From contig NZ_CP040813.1 of assembly GCF_009498295.1 (NCBI RefSeq), positions 124,001 through 188,000 on the forward strand: 64,000 nucleotides of DNA, in the 5' to 3' direction. Shown here in pieces: positions 26,896 to 35,663 of the stretch. The translations under genes were made by a program, and so were the position numbers. Origin of the DNA: Oceanihabitans sp. IOP_32 (GTDB lineage Bacteria; Bacteroidota; Bacteroidia; Flavobacteriales; Flavobacteriaceae). The notes beneath the pieces are model-generated. The model saw only the letters and a list, made by a program, of their open reading frames with translations, ran no database searches and was not told the DNA's origin. The stretch's first letter is position 1, and every line of letters starts with the position of its first letter.

Positions 26896-26970
26896 GCTCC
26901 TATATGCTTATCGTCCAATTTATATTCATCTTATTTCCTATAGAAAACAGAACTACAAAAACGCGCTACC

Positions 26971-27702
26971 ATGGCGAAACAAAAATCGAAGACAAAAAAA
27001 ATAATTAAAGTAATACTTGGAGTCATTACATTTTTCACCTTACCAAGTCTACTGGCCTTTGGTTTTCTGTTTTTAAAGTATAACGAACCCCTTCCTGAAG
27101 GTGTTTTGGGTGAAAAAGCTGATGCACTAGCACATAAAATGCTTAATGCCTTAAATCATGAGAACTACCAAAATACAAATTATCTAGAATGGACATTTAA
27201 CAAACGTCACCATTATAAATGGCAGAAAAATGATAAGATGTGCGAAGTGATGTGGAAAAGCTATCGCGTAAAGTTAAATCTTAAAGACTATTCGCGAAGT
27301 AAAGCCTACATAAACCGTATTGAAACCAAGGGCAAAAAAGCCGAAAAACTAATACAAAAGGCCATAAGGTTTTATAATAATGATTCGTTTTGGTTGGTTG
27401 CGCCCTATAAGGTGTTTGACAAGGGTGTACAGCGTCGTTTAGTCACCTTAAAAGATAACAAAGAGGCGCTTTTAGTCACTTATACCTCTGGTGGTTCTAC
27501 ACCAGGGGATTCGTATTTATGGCTACTAGATGAAACTGGTAAACCAAAAAGTTTTAAAATGTGGACAAGCATTCTTCCTATTGATGGTTTAGAAGCTTCT
27601 TGGAGCGATTGGATTATTACCGAAAGTGGAGCACAATTACCAAAATCTCACAAACTTTTATTTTTTACTATAGATATGGGAGAAGTAAAAGGCAGCTTTT
27701 AA
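26971..27702 (+). CDS. Conserved membrane-anchored protein, function unknown
   Basis: 243 residues with a Lys-rich N terminus, a single transmembrane helix (about 12-33, VILGVITFFTLPSLLAFGFLFL), then a soluble domain containing NYLEWTFNKRHHYKW, DSFWLVAPYKVFD and SGGSTPGDSYLWLLDETGKPKSFKMW. I do not recognise a named family. It follows ggt by 75 bp on the same strand. The repeated Trp/Tyr-rich beta segments suggest a lipid- or ligand-binding fold, but that is a guess. Confidence 0.7.
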   Translation: MAKQKSKTKKIIKVILGVITFFTLPSLLAFGFLFLKYNEPLPEGVLGEKADALAHKMLNALNHENYQNTNYLEWTFNKRHHYKWQKNDKMCEVMWKSYRVKLNLKDYSRSKAYINRIETKGKKAEKLIQKAIRFYNNDSFWLVAPYKVFDKGVQRRLVTLKDNKEALLVTYTSGGSTPGDSYLWLLDETGKPKSFKMWTSILPIDGLEASWSDWIITESGAQLPKSHKLLFFTIDMGEVKGSF

Positions 27703-28035
27703 TTTTTTTGTATACCCGTTTGTAGCCAAAAAAAATTAAAAATTTGCGTTTCCTGCCAGCCGGCTAGTCTGGGTAATCTACGGGAAATAAATAGCTGCTC
27801 AATAATAAATAGTCCCACTAGTTTCGCTGAATAAAATTAATGTTTGTTTTTCGAAATGAAATAAAAGTGTCAATATATCATACAAATTATGAGATTATGA
27901 CACTTTACAGAAAAGTACTAGTTTTTAATTCTTTTTGCAGTATTGGAGATTATGCAAGCACTAAACCTAAACGAAATTTGTAAGAAGATACAATGCATCC
28001 TAAGCGCTTCAAAATTTTTAATTTCCAACCGTGGT
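27703..28035. other. Intergenic region with inverted repeat, no gene seen
   Basis: The 333-bp gap between convergent genes holds a GC-rich patch (GCCAGCCGGCTAGTCTGGG near 27755) and a perfect 9-bp inverted repeat AAAGTGTCA (27864-27872) / TGACACTTT (27898-27906). No open frame with family features and no tRNA fold were found. Confidence 0.5.
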
Positions 28036-28458
28036 TTATTCAAACAAATTGTCTTTGTCTAAATTTTTAATAGATGATTTCCTTATAGACAAGAAATAAA
28101 GAAAATGCAATATCAAAAAAACGAGCCAAATTAATGCAGTGATATATATAACCTTTATGTTTTCGTATTTCGATTCGAATGCAAAAACGAACCACAATAA
28201 GGAGACGGTATTATGAGCGATGAAGGTCGATAGATGAAATCGAAATCCGACATCGTACAAGGGCAAATACTCATAATCCTTTTTGCCAAAGTAACGTCCA
28301 TTAAACCACATTAAAATAGCATAAATAACAGCACATAAAATTATGGCAATAGTCATTTTATTAGTAATTGCAGTGCTTAAACCAGCTCTAAAAATTATGG
28401 TTAGCAATAAAGTAACCCAAGTGAATGTCAACAAGTTTTTTGTGAGTAATGTTTTCAT
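28036..28458 (-). CDS. Small four-helix membrane protein, function unknown
   Basis: 140 residues with four predicted membrane spans (about 8-28, 33-53, 75-95, 101-125) and a charged tail. Begins 2 bp after the stop of the PadR regulator gene, so the two are one operon; PadR-type regulators are often paired with a small membrane protein or transporter they control. Family not recognised. Confidence 0.7.
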   Translation of the reverse strand: MKTLLTKNLLTFTWVTLLLTIIFRAGLSTAITNKMTIAIILCAVIYAILMWFNGRYFGKKDYEYLPLYDVGFRFHLSTFIAHNTVSLLWFVFAFESKYENIKVIYITALIWLVFLILHFLYFLSIRKSSIKNLDKDNLFE

Positions 28459-28460
28459 AG

Positions 28461-28826
28461 CTATTTGTTTTTTAAGAGTTTATTTATTTCGGCAGAGAAA
28501 AATAGCTTGATATTTCTATCAATAAATTTTTCAAGTAATTCAACACCCATTTCAGTCAAAAAATAATACTTTCTATCAGGCCCCTTATTACCCTTTTTAA
28601 GAGTAAAGCTTACAACACCAATATGCTCATATTTTCGCAGGTTTCTGTACAGACTTTGCTCTTCGCATGTTATTGTATTTTTAGATTTAGTTTCAATAAA
28701 CGCCTTAATTTCGTCTACGTATTTCTGTCCGTCCTTTAGCGCCAAGAATATCCATAAGGTAAGCTGGCCTTTTTTATAAGTTTCTTCCCAAGCCGAAAGT
28801 AAATCGGGTAGTAAATCTTTTGTCAT
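28461..28826 (-). CDS. PadR family transcriptional regulator
   Basis: 121 residues from the ATG at 28826 (MTKDLLPDLLSAWEE). It has the PadR winged helix: LTLWIFLALKDG, CEEQSLYRNLRKYEHIGVVSF and GPDRKYYFLTEMGVELLEKF. A longer frame from 28886 would add 20 residues running through the promoter and is rejected. A palindrome TTGTATAATACAA overlaps the -7 box, which fits autorepression. First gene of an operon with the membrane protein. Confidence 0.88.
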   Translation of the reverse strand: MTKDLLPDLLSAWEETYKKGQLTLWIFLALKDGQKYVDEIKAFIETKSKNTITCEEQSLYRNLRKYEHIGVVSFTLKKGNKGPDRKYYFLTEMGVELLEKFIDRNIKLFFSAEINKLLKNK

Positions 28827-28847
28827 AATCAAATAGTAATATACATC

Positions 28848-28886
28848 TTGTATAATACAAATATACATATTATTCTTTATTTTCAA
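28848..28886 (-). promoter_or_regulatory. padR promoter with overlapping palindromic operator
   Basis: On the minus strand TTG (28886-28884) and TATATTTG (28865-28858) are 18 bp apart, the Bacteroidota -33/-7 pattern. The perfect palindrome TTGTAT-A-ATACAA (28848-28860) overlaps the downstream edge of the -7 box, as expected for a self-repressing PadR. Confidence 0.65.
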
Positions 28887-28972
28887 AATATTTATTAAAT
28901 TTTTGTGTATTAAGAAAATAAGGCCTCAGATATCTATAGACCCCACTACTGTATTTTTGTTAGCAAAAACCT

Positions 28973-28980
28973 TATCTTTG
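28973..28980 (+). promoter_or_regulatory. Candidate -7 box (TATCTTTG) of uvrA
   Basis: TATCTTTG ends 15 bp before the preferred uvrA ATG at 28996, which supports that start over the longer frame from 28903. Confidence 0.5.
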
Positions 28981-28995
28981 CCACTTTTAATTTCT

Positions 28996-31827
28996 ATGGC
29001 AAATTTCGAAGAATTTATTGAAGTAAAAGGGGCGCGTGAGCACAATCTAAAAAACATTGATGTCTCCATTCCTCGCGAAAAACTAGTAGTGATAACGGGT
29101 TTATCGGGCAGTGGTAAATCATCTCTAGCTTTCGATACTATTTATGCTGAAGGTCAACGCCGTTATATTGAAACGTTTTCGGCTTATGCCAGGCAGTTTC
29201 TCGGGGGTTTAGAGCGGCCAGATGTCGATAAAATTGATGGCCTGTCCCCTGTTATTGCTATTGAACAAAAAACAACAAGCAAATCGCCGCGCTCTACCGT
29301 GGGAACCATTACCGAGATTTACGATTTTTTACGTCTACTTTTTGCTCGTGCCAGTGATGCTTACAGCTTTAACACGGGCGACAAGATGGTAAGTTATAGT
29401 GACGATCAAATTAAAACACTCATAAAAAGCGATTTTAACGGAAAACGCATTAATATTCTCGCTCCCGTAGTGCGATCACGTAAAGGACATTATCGCGAGT
29501 TATTCGAACAAATTGCTAAACAGGGCTTTGTAAAAGTGCGAACCGATGGCGAAATTCGAGACATCACTAAAGGCATGAAGTTGGACCGTTACAAAACTCA
29601 CGACATTGAGATTGTAATTGACCGACTTGTTATTGACCCTACCGCCGACAACGATAAACGTCTTACAGAAACTATTAATACGGCCATGTATCACGGTGAT
29701 GATGTTTTACTAGTGATTGATCAAGATACGCAAGAAGCACGTTATTTTAGCCGAAATTTAATGTGTCCGTCGTCCGGAATATCATATCCAAATCCAGAAC
29801 CCAATAATTTTTCATTTAATTCGCCAAAAGGCGCCTGCGCAAACTGTAATGGCATTGGTGAATTGTATCAGGTAAACGAAAAAAAAATAATCCCAGACGA
29901 CTCCCTTTCTATTAAAAATGGCGCCATAGCACCTCATGGCACCGAAAAAAACTCCTGGATTTTTAAACAGTTTGAAATTATTGCACAACGTTACAATTTT
30001 AAACTCACCGATGCTTACAAAGACATTCCCAAAGAGGCCAAACAAATTATTTTATATGGTGGCAATGAAAAGTTTTCTGTTGAAAGTAAAACCTTGGGCG
30101 TGACCCGCGATTATAAAATAGATTTTGAAGGGGTTGCCAATTTTATTGAAAACCAATATCACACAGCCGAATCTACTTCTTTAAAACGTTGGGCTAAAGA
30201 TTATATGGATAAAATTGAATGTCCTGTTTGTGAAGGTTCACGCTTAAAAAAAGAATCACTCTATTTTAAAATTAACAATAAAAACATTGCCGAACTCGCT
30301 AATACAGATATTGCAGACCTTGCAGATTGGTTTCACGACCTTCACAAGCATTTGTCTAAAAAACAATTAAAAATTGGTGAAGAAGTGATTAAAGAAATTA
30401 AATCCCGAATTCAATTTTTGTTGGATGTGGGCTTAAATTACTTAACCTTAAACCGAAGCTCTAAATCCTTATCTGGAGGTGAGGCTCAACGTATACGATT
30501 AGCCACTCAAATAGGCTCGCAATTAGTGGGTGTGCTTTATATATTAGATGAACCTAGTATTGGTTTGCACCAACGTGATAACGAAAAACTCATTAATTCG
30601 CTTATTGCATTGCGAGACATTGGAAATTCTATTATTGTGGTAGAACACGATAAAGATATGATAGAACGCGCCGACTATGTGATTGATATTGGTCCAAAAG
30701 CAGGAAAATATGGTGGCGAAATAATTAGTATTGGCAGCCCAGAAGAGCTAAAAACACACCAGACACTTACCGCCGATTATTTAAATGGCAAAAAAGAAAT
30801 TGAAATTCCCAAAAAACGCAGAGCTGGTAATGGCAAATTTATAGAGCTAAAAGGCTGCACAGGCAATAACTTAAAAAATGTTTCGGTAAAATTCCCTTTA
30901 GGAAAAATGATTGGAGTTACGGGAGTTTCTGGCAGCGGAAAATCCACCTTAATTAACGAAACCCTCTACCCTATTTTAAATGCCTATTATTTTAATGGCG
31001 TTAAAAAGCCCATGCCCTATAAAAGTATAAAAGGCTTGGAACATATTGATAAAGTAATAGATATTAACCAATCGCCAATTGGACGAACACCACGAAGTAA
31101 CCCAGTAACTTATACAGGAACTTTTAGTGAAATTAGAGCGCTATTTGCAAAAATTCCAGAAGCTATGATTCGGGGTTATAAAGCAGGCCGATTTAGTTTT
31201 AATGTTAAAGGCGGTCGCTGTGAAACTTGTAGAGGTGGTGGTTTACGTGTTATAGAAATGAATTTCCTTCCAGATGTTTATGTAGAGTGCGAAACCTGCC
31301 AAGGCAAACGTTTTAACCGTGAAACCCTAGAAATTCGCTATAAAGGTAAATCTATTAGCGATGTGCTAAACATGACGATTAACGAAGCAGTAGCATTTTT
31401 TGAGCATATACCTAAAATTAGTAGAAAACTAAAAACCATACAAGATGTTGGCCTTGGATATATTACTTTAGGGCAGCAAAGCACAACACTCTCTGGTGGC
31501 GAGGCACAACGCATAAAACTGGCTACCGAATTAAGTAAACGCGATACTGGAAATACGTTTTATATTTTAGATGAACCCACTACAGGTTTACATTTTGAAG
31601 ACATTAGGGTTTTAATGATTGTACTCAACAAATTGGCAGATAAGGGCAATACCGTATTAATTATAGAACACAATTTAGATGTGATTAAAACAGTAGACCA
31701 CATTATAGATATTGGTTATGAAGGTGGAAAAGGCGGCGGAAAAATTATTGTTGAAGGCCCGCCAGAAGAGATTATAAAACATAAAAAGAGTCATACTGCT
31801 AAATTTCTTAAAAAGGAATTAAATTAG
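28996..31827 (+). CDS. uvrA: Excinuclease ABC subunit A
   Basis: 943 residues from ATG 28996 ([20 protein letters not shown]), the conserved beginning; the frame opens 93 bp earlier but that part overlaps the promoter. UvrA is the damage-recognition ATPase of nucleotide excision repair. It has two ABC ATPase halves: Walker [15 protein letters not shown] (K41) and [13 protein letters not shown], signatures [12 protein letters not shown] and [12 protein letters not shown], and Cys4 zinc modules (CANCNGIGE region, [26 protein letters not shown] with CETCQGKRF). Confidence 0.97.
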   Translation: MANFEEFIEVKGAREHNLKNIDVSIPREKLVVITGLSGSGKSSLAFDTIYAEGQRRYIETFSAYARQFLGGLERPDVDKIDGLSPVIAIEQKTTSKSPRSTVGTITEIYDFLRLLFARASDAYSFNTGDKMVSYSDDQIKTLIKSDFNGKRINILAPVVRSRKGHYRELFEQIAKQGFVKVRTDGEIRDITKGMKLDRYKTHDIEIVIDRLVIDPTADNDKRLTETINTAMYHGDDVLLVIDQDTQEARYFSRNLMCPSSGISYPNPEPNNFSFNSPKGACANCNGIGELYQVNEKKIIPDDSLSIKNGAIAPHGTEKNSWIFKQFEIIAQRYNFKLTDAYKDIPKEAKQIILYGGNEKFSVESKTLGVTRDYKIDFEGVANFIENQYHTAESTSLKRWAKDYMDKIECPVCEGSRLKKESLYFKINNKNIAELANTDIADLADWFHDLHKHLSKKQLKIGEEVIKEIKSRIQFLLDVGLNYLTLNRSSKSLSGGEAQRIRLATQIGSQLVGVLYILDEPSIGLHQRDNEKLINSLIALRDIGNSIIVVEHDKDMIERADYVIDIGPKAGKYGGEIISIGSPEELKTHQTLTADYLNGKKEIEIPKKRRAGNGKFIELKGCTGNNLKNVSVKFPLGKMIGVTGVSGSGKSTLINETLYPILNAYYFNGVKKPMPYKSIKGLEHIDKVIDINQSPIGRTPRSNPVTYTGTFSEIRALFAKIPEAMIRGYKAGRFSFNVKGGRCETCRGGGLRVIEMNFLPDVYVECETCQGKRFNRETLEIRYKGKSISDVLNMTINEAVAFFEHIPKISRKLKTIQDVGLGYITLGQQSTTLSGGEAQRIKLATELSKRDTGNTFYILDEPTTGLHFEDIRVLMIVLNKLADKGNTVLIIEHNLDVIKTVDHIIDIGYEGGKGGGKIIVEGPPEEIIKHKKSHTAKFLKKELN

Positions 31828-31890
31828 CAGACAAGTCGAGCAAAACCATACTAAAACATAGTATTTTAAAACAACATAATATTGAAACAT

Positions 31891-32580
31891 ATGAGAAAAG
31901 AAAAACATCCTAAAGGCTGGAACGAGATTAAGACAAACGATTCTTGGGCTATTTTTAAAATTATGGGTGAATTTGTTAATGGGTATGAAAAACTAAGCAA
32001 AATAGGACCATGTGTTTCTATTTTTGGTTCTGCAAGAATAAAACCAGACCAAAAATATTATAAATTGGCAGAAAATATTGCTAAAAGTATTGTAGAGGCT
32101 GGCTACGGTGTAATTACCGGAGGTGGGCCAGGCATTATGGAAGCTGGTAACAAGGGGGCACATTTAGCTGGAGGCACCTCAGTTGGATTAAATATTGACT
32201 TGCCTTTCGAACAGAATGATAACCCTTATATAGACCATGATAAAAGTTTAGATTTTGATTATTTTTTTGTGCGTAAAGTCATGTTTGTTAAATACTCTCA
32301 AGGCTTTGTTGTCATGCCAGGAGGTTTTGGTACTTTAGATGAACTTTTTGAAGCCATGACCCTTATACAGACTCATAAAATTGAAAAATTCCCCATAATT
32401 TTAGTAGGCTCAGAATTCTGGAAAGGCGCTTTAGAGTGGATAAAATCAACTGTTTTAAATGATTTTGGAAATATTTCTGCAGAAGATTTAGACCTAATTA
32501 AATTAGTAGATACCGAGAAAGAAGTCATTTCAATATTAGATGCTTTTTATAAAGAAACAGAATTAAGGCCTAATTTCTAA
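31891..32580 (+). CDS. LOG family nucleotide phosphoribohydrolase (TIGR00730)
   Basis: 229 residues with the two LOG motifs GGGPGIMEAGNKGA and PGGFGTLDELFE, which bind the phosphate and hydrolyse the N-glycosidic bond of nucleoside 5'-monophosphates. Eukaryote-like relatives make cytokinins; in bacteria these proteins act as nucleotide 5'-monophosphate phosphoribohydrolases with PpnN-like roles. ATG 31891 (MRKEKHPKGW) preferred over a TTG at 31882. Follows uvrA by about 60 bp. Confidence 0.88.
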   Translation: MRKEKHPKGWNEIKTNDSWAIFKIMGEFVNGYEKLSKIGPCVSIFGSARIKPDQKYYKLAENIAKSIVEAGYGVITGGGPGIMEAGNKGAHLAGGTSVGLNIDLPFEQNDNPYIDHDKSLDFDYFFVRKVMFVKYSQGFVVMPGGFGTLDELFEAMTLIQTHKIEKFPIILVGSEFWKGALEWIKSTVLNDFGNISAEDLDLIKLVDTEKEVISILDAFYKETELRPNF

Positions 32581-32604
32581 CTTAAATCTTTTTAAAAGAT
32601 TAAG
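32581..32604 (+). terminator. AT-rich hairpin after the LOG gene
   Basis: CTTAAATCTTT pairs with AAAGATTAAG with one bulged A, immediately after the stop codon. Low GC content makes terminator strength doubtful. Confidence 0.4.
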
Positions 32605-32663
32605 TAGAAACTTATCAATTTATTATATTTTAGTGCAACACTTTTATAATTCTATTTCATACA

Positions 32664-35495
32664 TTGAATAAACGCTTGCTTTTACTGTTTTTATTTGTTT
32701 CTTCAAATATTGCTGTTTTTAGTCAGAATAACATTGACTTAAAAGCCGATTTCGATATTGAAAACCGAGAAATTTCTATCTCTCAAACTATTCAATATAA
32801 AAACACTTCAAACGATGCGTTAAAAACAATATACTTAAACGATTGGAACAATAGCTATTCCACAAAAAAAACACCTCTAGCCATTCGCTTTGCCGAAGAA
32901 TACGATACTAAATTTCATTTAGCCGAAAACGAAGACAGAGGTTATTCTGTTATTACTTCAATAATACAAGACAACGAAACCTTGATTTTTAACCAGTTAA
33001 AGAATCAAATAGACGTTGTAAAAGTGGAATTAAAAACACCCGTAAAACCCAATGAAACCTATACTTTAAAACTTGATTATATAGTTAAAATTCCCAAAGC
33101 CAAATTTACAGGTTATGGGATCTCTGAATCGGGAGATTTAAGCTTGAGGTACTGGTACATCACACCCGCTATTTACGACGGAGAATGGCATTATTATAGC
33201 AATAAAAATTTAGACGATTTATTTATCCCTAAAGCCAATTTAAATCTAGAACTTAAATACCCCAAGGGGTATACCGTAACATCAGAATTAAATGCCACAA
33301 AACCCATTCAGCATACAAATCATGATCTCGTAAAACTTTCTGGAAAAGACAGGGTTAACAATAAGTTATTTTTAAGTAAAGCTTCAGATTTTGAAACGAT
33401 TCAATTTGATGAATTGTCAATCATTTCAAATATAAATGCTGGCGAGTTAGAAGTGCTAGACCAGGTTTTGCTTACTAAAAAAATCACAAAATTCATTCTT
33501 AACAACCTTGGAGATTACCCGCATGGAAAATTACTACTAACCGATATCGATTATAGTAAAGACCCTGTTTATGGTTCTAATTTCCTACCCAGTTTTATTA
33601 AACTTTATCCAGATAATTTTAAATACGAGCTAAAACTTTTAAAAGTAGCGCTTTACAATTATTTAGAAAACACCTTACTAATAAACCCCAGAAAAGAAAA
33701 GTGGCTAATCGATGGTTTACAGATTTATTTTTTAATGAATTATGTAGAGACGCACTATCCAGATATGAAATTTTTAGGCGCCTTAGCTAATTTCTGGGCT
33801 GTAAGACCGTTTCATGCCTCAACCATGACATTTAACGAGAAATACACTTTTGCTTTTATGACTATGGCAAGAACCAATAGAGATCAGCCATTAACAATGG
33901 CAAATGACTCCTTGCTAAAATTCAATTCTAATATTGCCAATAAATATAAAGCTGGTGTTGGACTAAAATATTTAGATGATTTTGTTAATGATGATATTGT
34001 TGAGCTTAGCATCAAATCATTTTTAGAACAAACAAAACTTGAGCCCACATCACCCCAAGCCTTTGAAGCTTATTTGAAAACGAAAACCACAAAAGATATT
34101 AATTGGTTTTTTACCGATTATTTGAACACGAGGGCTAAAATAGATTTTAAGATTAAAAATGTAAAAAAAACCGAAGATTCTATAACTTTAACCATAAAGA
34201 ATAAGAGAAATAACAGCATGCCTATTTCTTTATACGCCTTAAATAACGATAGCATTGTTTCTAAATCTTGGATAGAAAATGTTAAGAATAGTAGAACACT
34301 AACAATACCAAGAAATAATGCGAATAAGCTAGTTTTAAACTATGAAGAAATTGCACCAGAGCTTAACGTAAGAGATAATTGGAAATCGTTAAAAGGATTT
34401 TTCTTTAACAACAAACCTTTACAGTTTAGGCTGTTTAAAGATATTGAAGACCCGAATTACAACCAAGTATTTATTATGCCTATTTTAGAATTCAATAATA
34501 TTTATGATGGGGTAAACTTGGGTTTAAAAGCCTACAATACAACCTTACTGAGAAAACATTTTAACTATAAATTTGAACCGAGATACGCTTTAAAATCAAA
34601 ATCCATTACGGGTTCTGCTGCAGCTTCAGTAAATCATTATTTAGAAAATAGCAACCTATATTCTATAAATTACGGTGTTAAAGGTGGTTATATATCTTAT
34701 GCAACCGATTTATTTGTTAGAAAAATAATACCTTCAGTTACTTTTTTATTTAGAGATAATAATGATTTTCGTTCTAACAAAAGGCAACGATTAAAGTTTA
34801 GATATGTAGATATTAACCGGGACGAAGACCTAAATAACATCCTAAACACTACCGAACCCAATTACAGTATTTTTAATGTTAATTATTTAAACTCCAATGC
34901 CAATTTAATAAATTTTAGCAAATGGTCTACAGATTTGCAAATAGCTAAGACTTTTAGTAAAGTATCTTTTAACTATGAATTTAGAAAACTATTTGAAAAT
35001 AACAGGCAATTAAATTTACGCTTTTTTACAGGTGCTTTTTTAAGCAATAAAACCGACAGTGCATCCGATTATTTTAGCTTTGCTTTAGATAGGCCAACCG
35101 ATTATTTGTTTGATTACAATTATTTAGGGCGTTCTGAGACGACTGGAATATTTAGCCAACAATATATTACAGCCGAAGGAGGTTTTAAATCTAAATTAGA
35201 AACCCCATTTGCAAACCAATGGATTAGTACGCTTAATATGAGTACAACTTTATGGAAATACGTCTTAGTTTATGGCGATATTGGTTTGGTTAAAAATAAG
35301 TTTATTAAACCGAAATTTGTTTACGATTCTGGAATTAGAATTAATTTGGTAACCGACTATTTTGAAATCTATTTGCCAATTTACTCCAATTTAGGCTGGG
35401 AAACAGGCCTACCCAATTACGATCAAAGAATAAGATTTAAGTTTACTGTAGATCCACAATCACTATTAGGACTATTTAGAAGACGTTGGTACTAG
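32664..35495 (+). CDS. M1 aminopeptidase-like protein fused to outer-membrane beta-barrel, zinc site lost
   Basis: 943 residues from a TTG start that is needed to give a proper signal peptide (KRLLLLFLFVSSNIAVFSQ); no in-frame ATG precedes it. Residues about 25-250 match the M1 N-terminal beta domain (IYLNDWNNSY, YTLKLDY, LSLRYWYITPAIYDG). Where M1 enzymes have HExxH and a downstream WLNEG glutamate, this protein has KVALY (327-331) and WLIDG (347-351), so zinc ligands are missing. The last 380 residues (about 560-943) alternate polar/hydrophobic beta strands and end RRRWY, like an outer-membrane barrel. Probably surface-linked and non-catalytic; role unknown. Confidence 0.75.
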   Translation: MNKRLLLLFLFVSSNIAVFSQNNIDLKADFDIENREISISQTIQYKNTSNDALKTIYLNDWNNSYSTKKTPLAIRFAEEYDTKFHLAENEDRGYSVITSIIQDNETLIFNQLKNQIDVVKVELKTPVKPNETYTLKLDYIVKIPKAKFTGYGISESGDLSLRYWYITPAIYDGEWHYYSNKNLDDLFIPKANLNLELKYPKGYTVTSELNATKPIQHTNHDLVKLSGKDRVNNKLFLSKASDFETIQFDELSIISNINAGELEVLDQVLLTKKITKFILNNLGDYPHGKLLLTDIDYSKDPVYGSNFLPSFIKLYPDNFKYELKLLKVALYNYLENTLLINPRKEKWLIDGLQIYFLMNYVETHYPDMKFLGALANFWAVRPFHASTMTFNEKYTFAFMTMARTNRDQPLTMANDSLLKFNSNIANKYKAGVGLKYLDDFVNDDIVELSIKSFLEQTKLEPTSPQAFEAYLKTKTTKDINWFFTDYLNTRAKIDFKIKNVKKTEDSITLTIKNKRNNSMPISLYALNNDSIVSKSWIENVKNSRTLTIPRNNANKLVLNYEEIAPELNVRDNWKSLKGFFFNNKPLQFRLFKDIEDPNYNQVFIMPILEFNNIYDGVNLGLKAYNTTLLRKHFNYKFEPRYALKSKSITGSAAASVNHYLENSNLYSINYGVKGGYISYATDLFVRKIIPSVTFLFRDNNDFRSNKRQRLKFRYVDINRDEDLNNILNTTEPNYSIFNVNYLNSNANLINFSKWSTDLQIAKTFSKVSFNYEFRKLFENNRQLNLRFFTGAFLSNKTDSASDYFSFALDRPTDYLFDYNYLGRSETTGIFSQQYITAEGGFKSKLETPFANQWISTLNMSTTLWKYVLVYGDIGLVKNKFIKPKFVYDSGIRINLVTDYFEIYLPIYSNLGWETGLPNYDQRIRFKFTVDPQSLLGLFRRRWY

Positions 35496-35612
35496 ATTTT
35501 CTGTTTTTATCTTATTATCAAAAAATAAATTGTTTTACTGCGTATTTAGTAATTATATCTTAAAATAATACATATTTTTAAAAATTACCAAGTTTTTTTG
35601 TACTTGTAATAA

Positions 35613-35643
35613 TTGTACAAACAACTAAATTTGTCTATTTTTG
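35613..35643 (+). promoter_or_regulatory. Promoter of the E1 fusion gene (TTG-N20-TATTTTTG)
   Basis: TTG at 35613-35615 and TATTTTTG at 35636-35643 are 20 bp apart, matching the Bacteroidota -33/-7 spacing. The gene's ATG is 21 bp further down. Confidence 0.7.
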
Positions 35644-35663
35644 CAGAAGTTAAAGCCTCAAAA

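Noticed and set aside
28903-28995. Longer uvrA start
   Set aside because: The extra 31 residues do not resemble UvrA, and a TATCTTTG box lies within this stretch; ATG 28996 begins the conserved sequence.
35613-35663. TTG as start of the E1 fusion gene
   Set aside because: The TTG coincides with the -33 promoter element of a TTG-N20-TATTTTTG promoter, and the family N terminus begins at ATG 35664.
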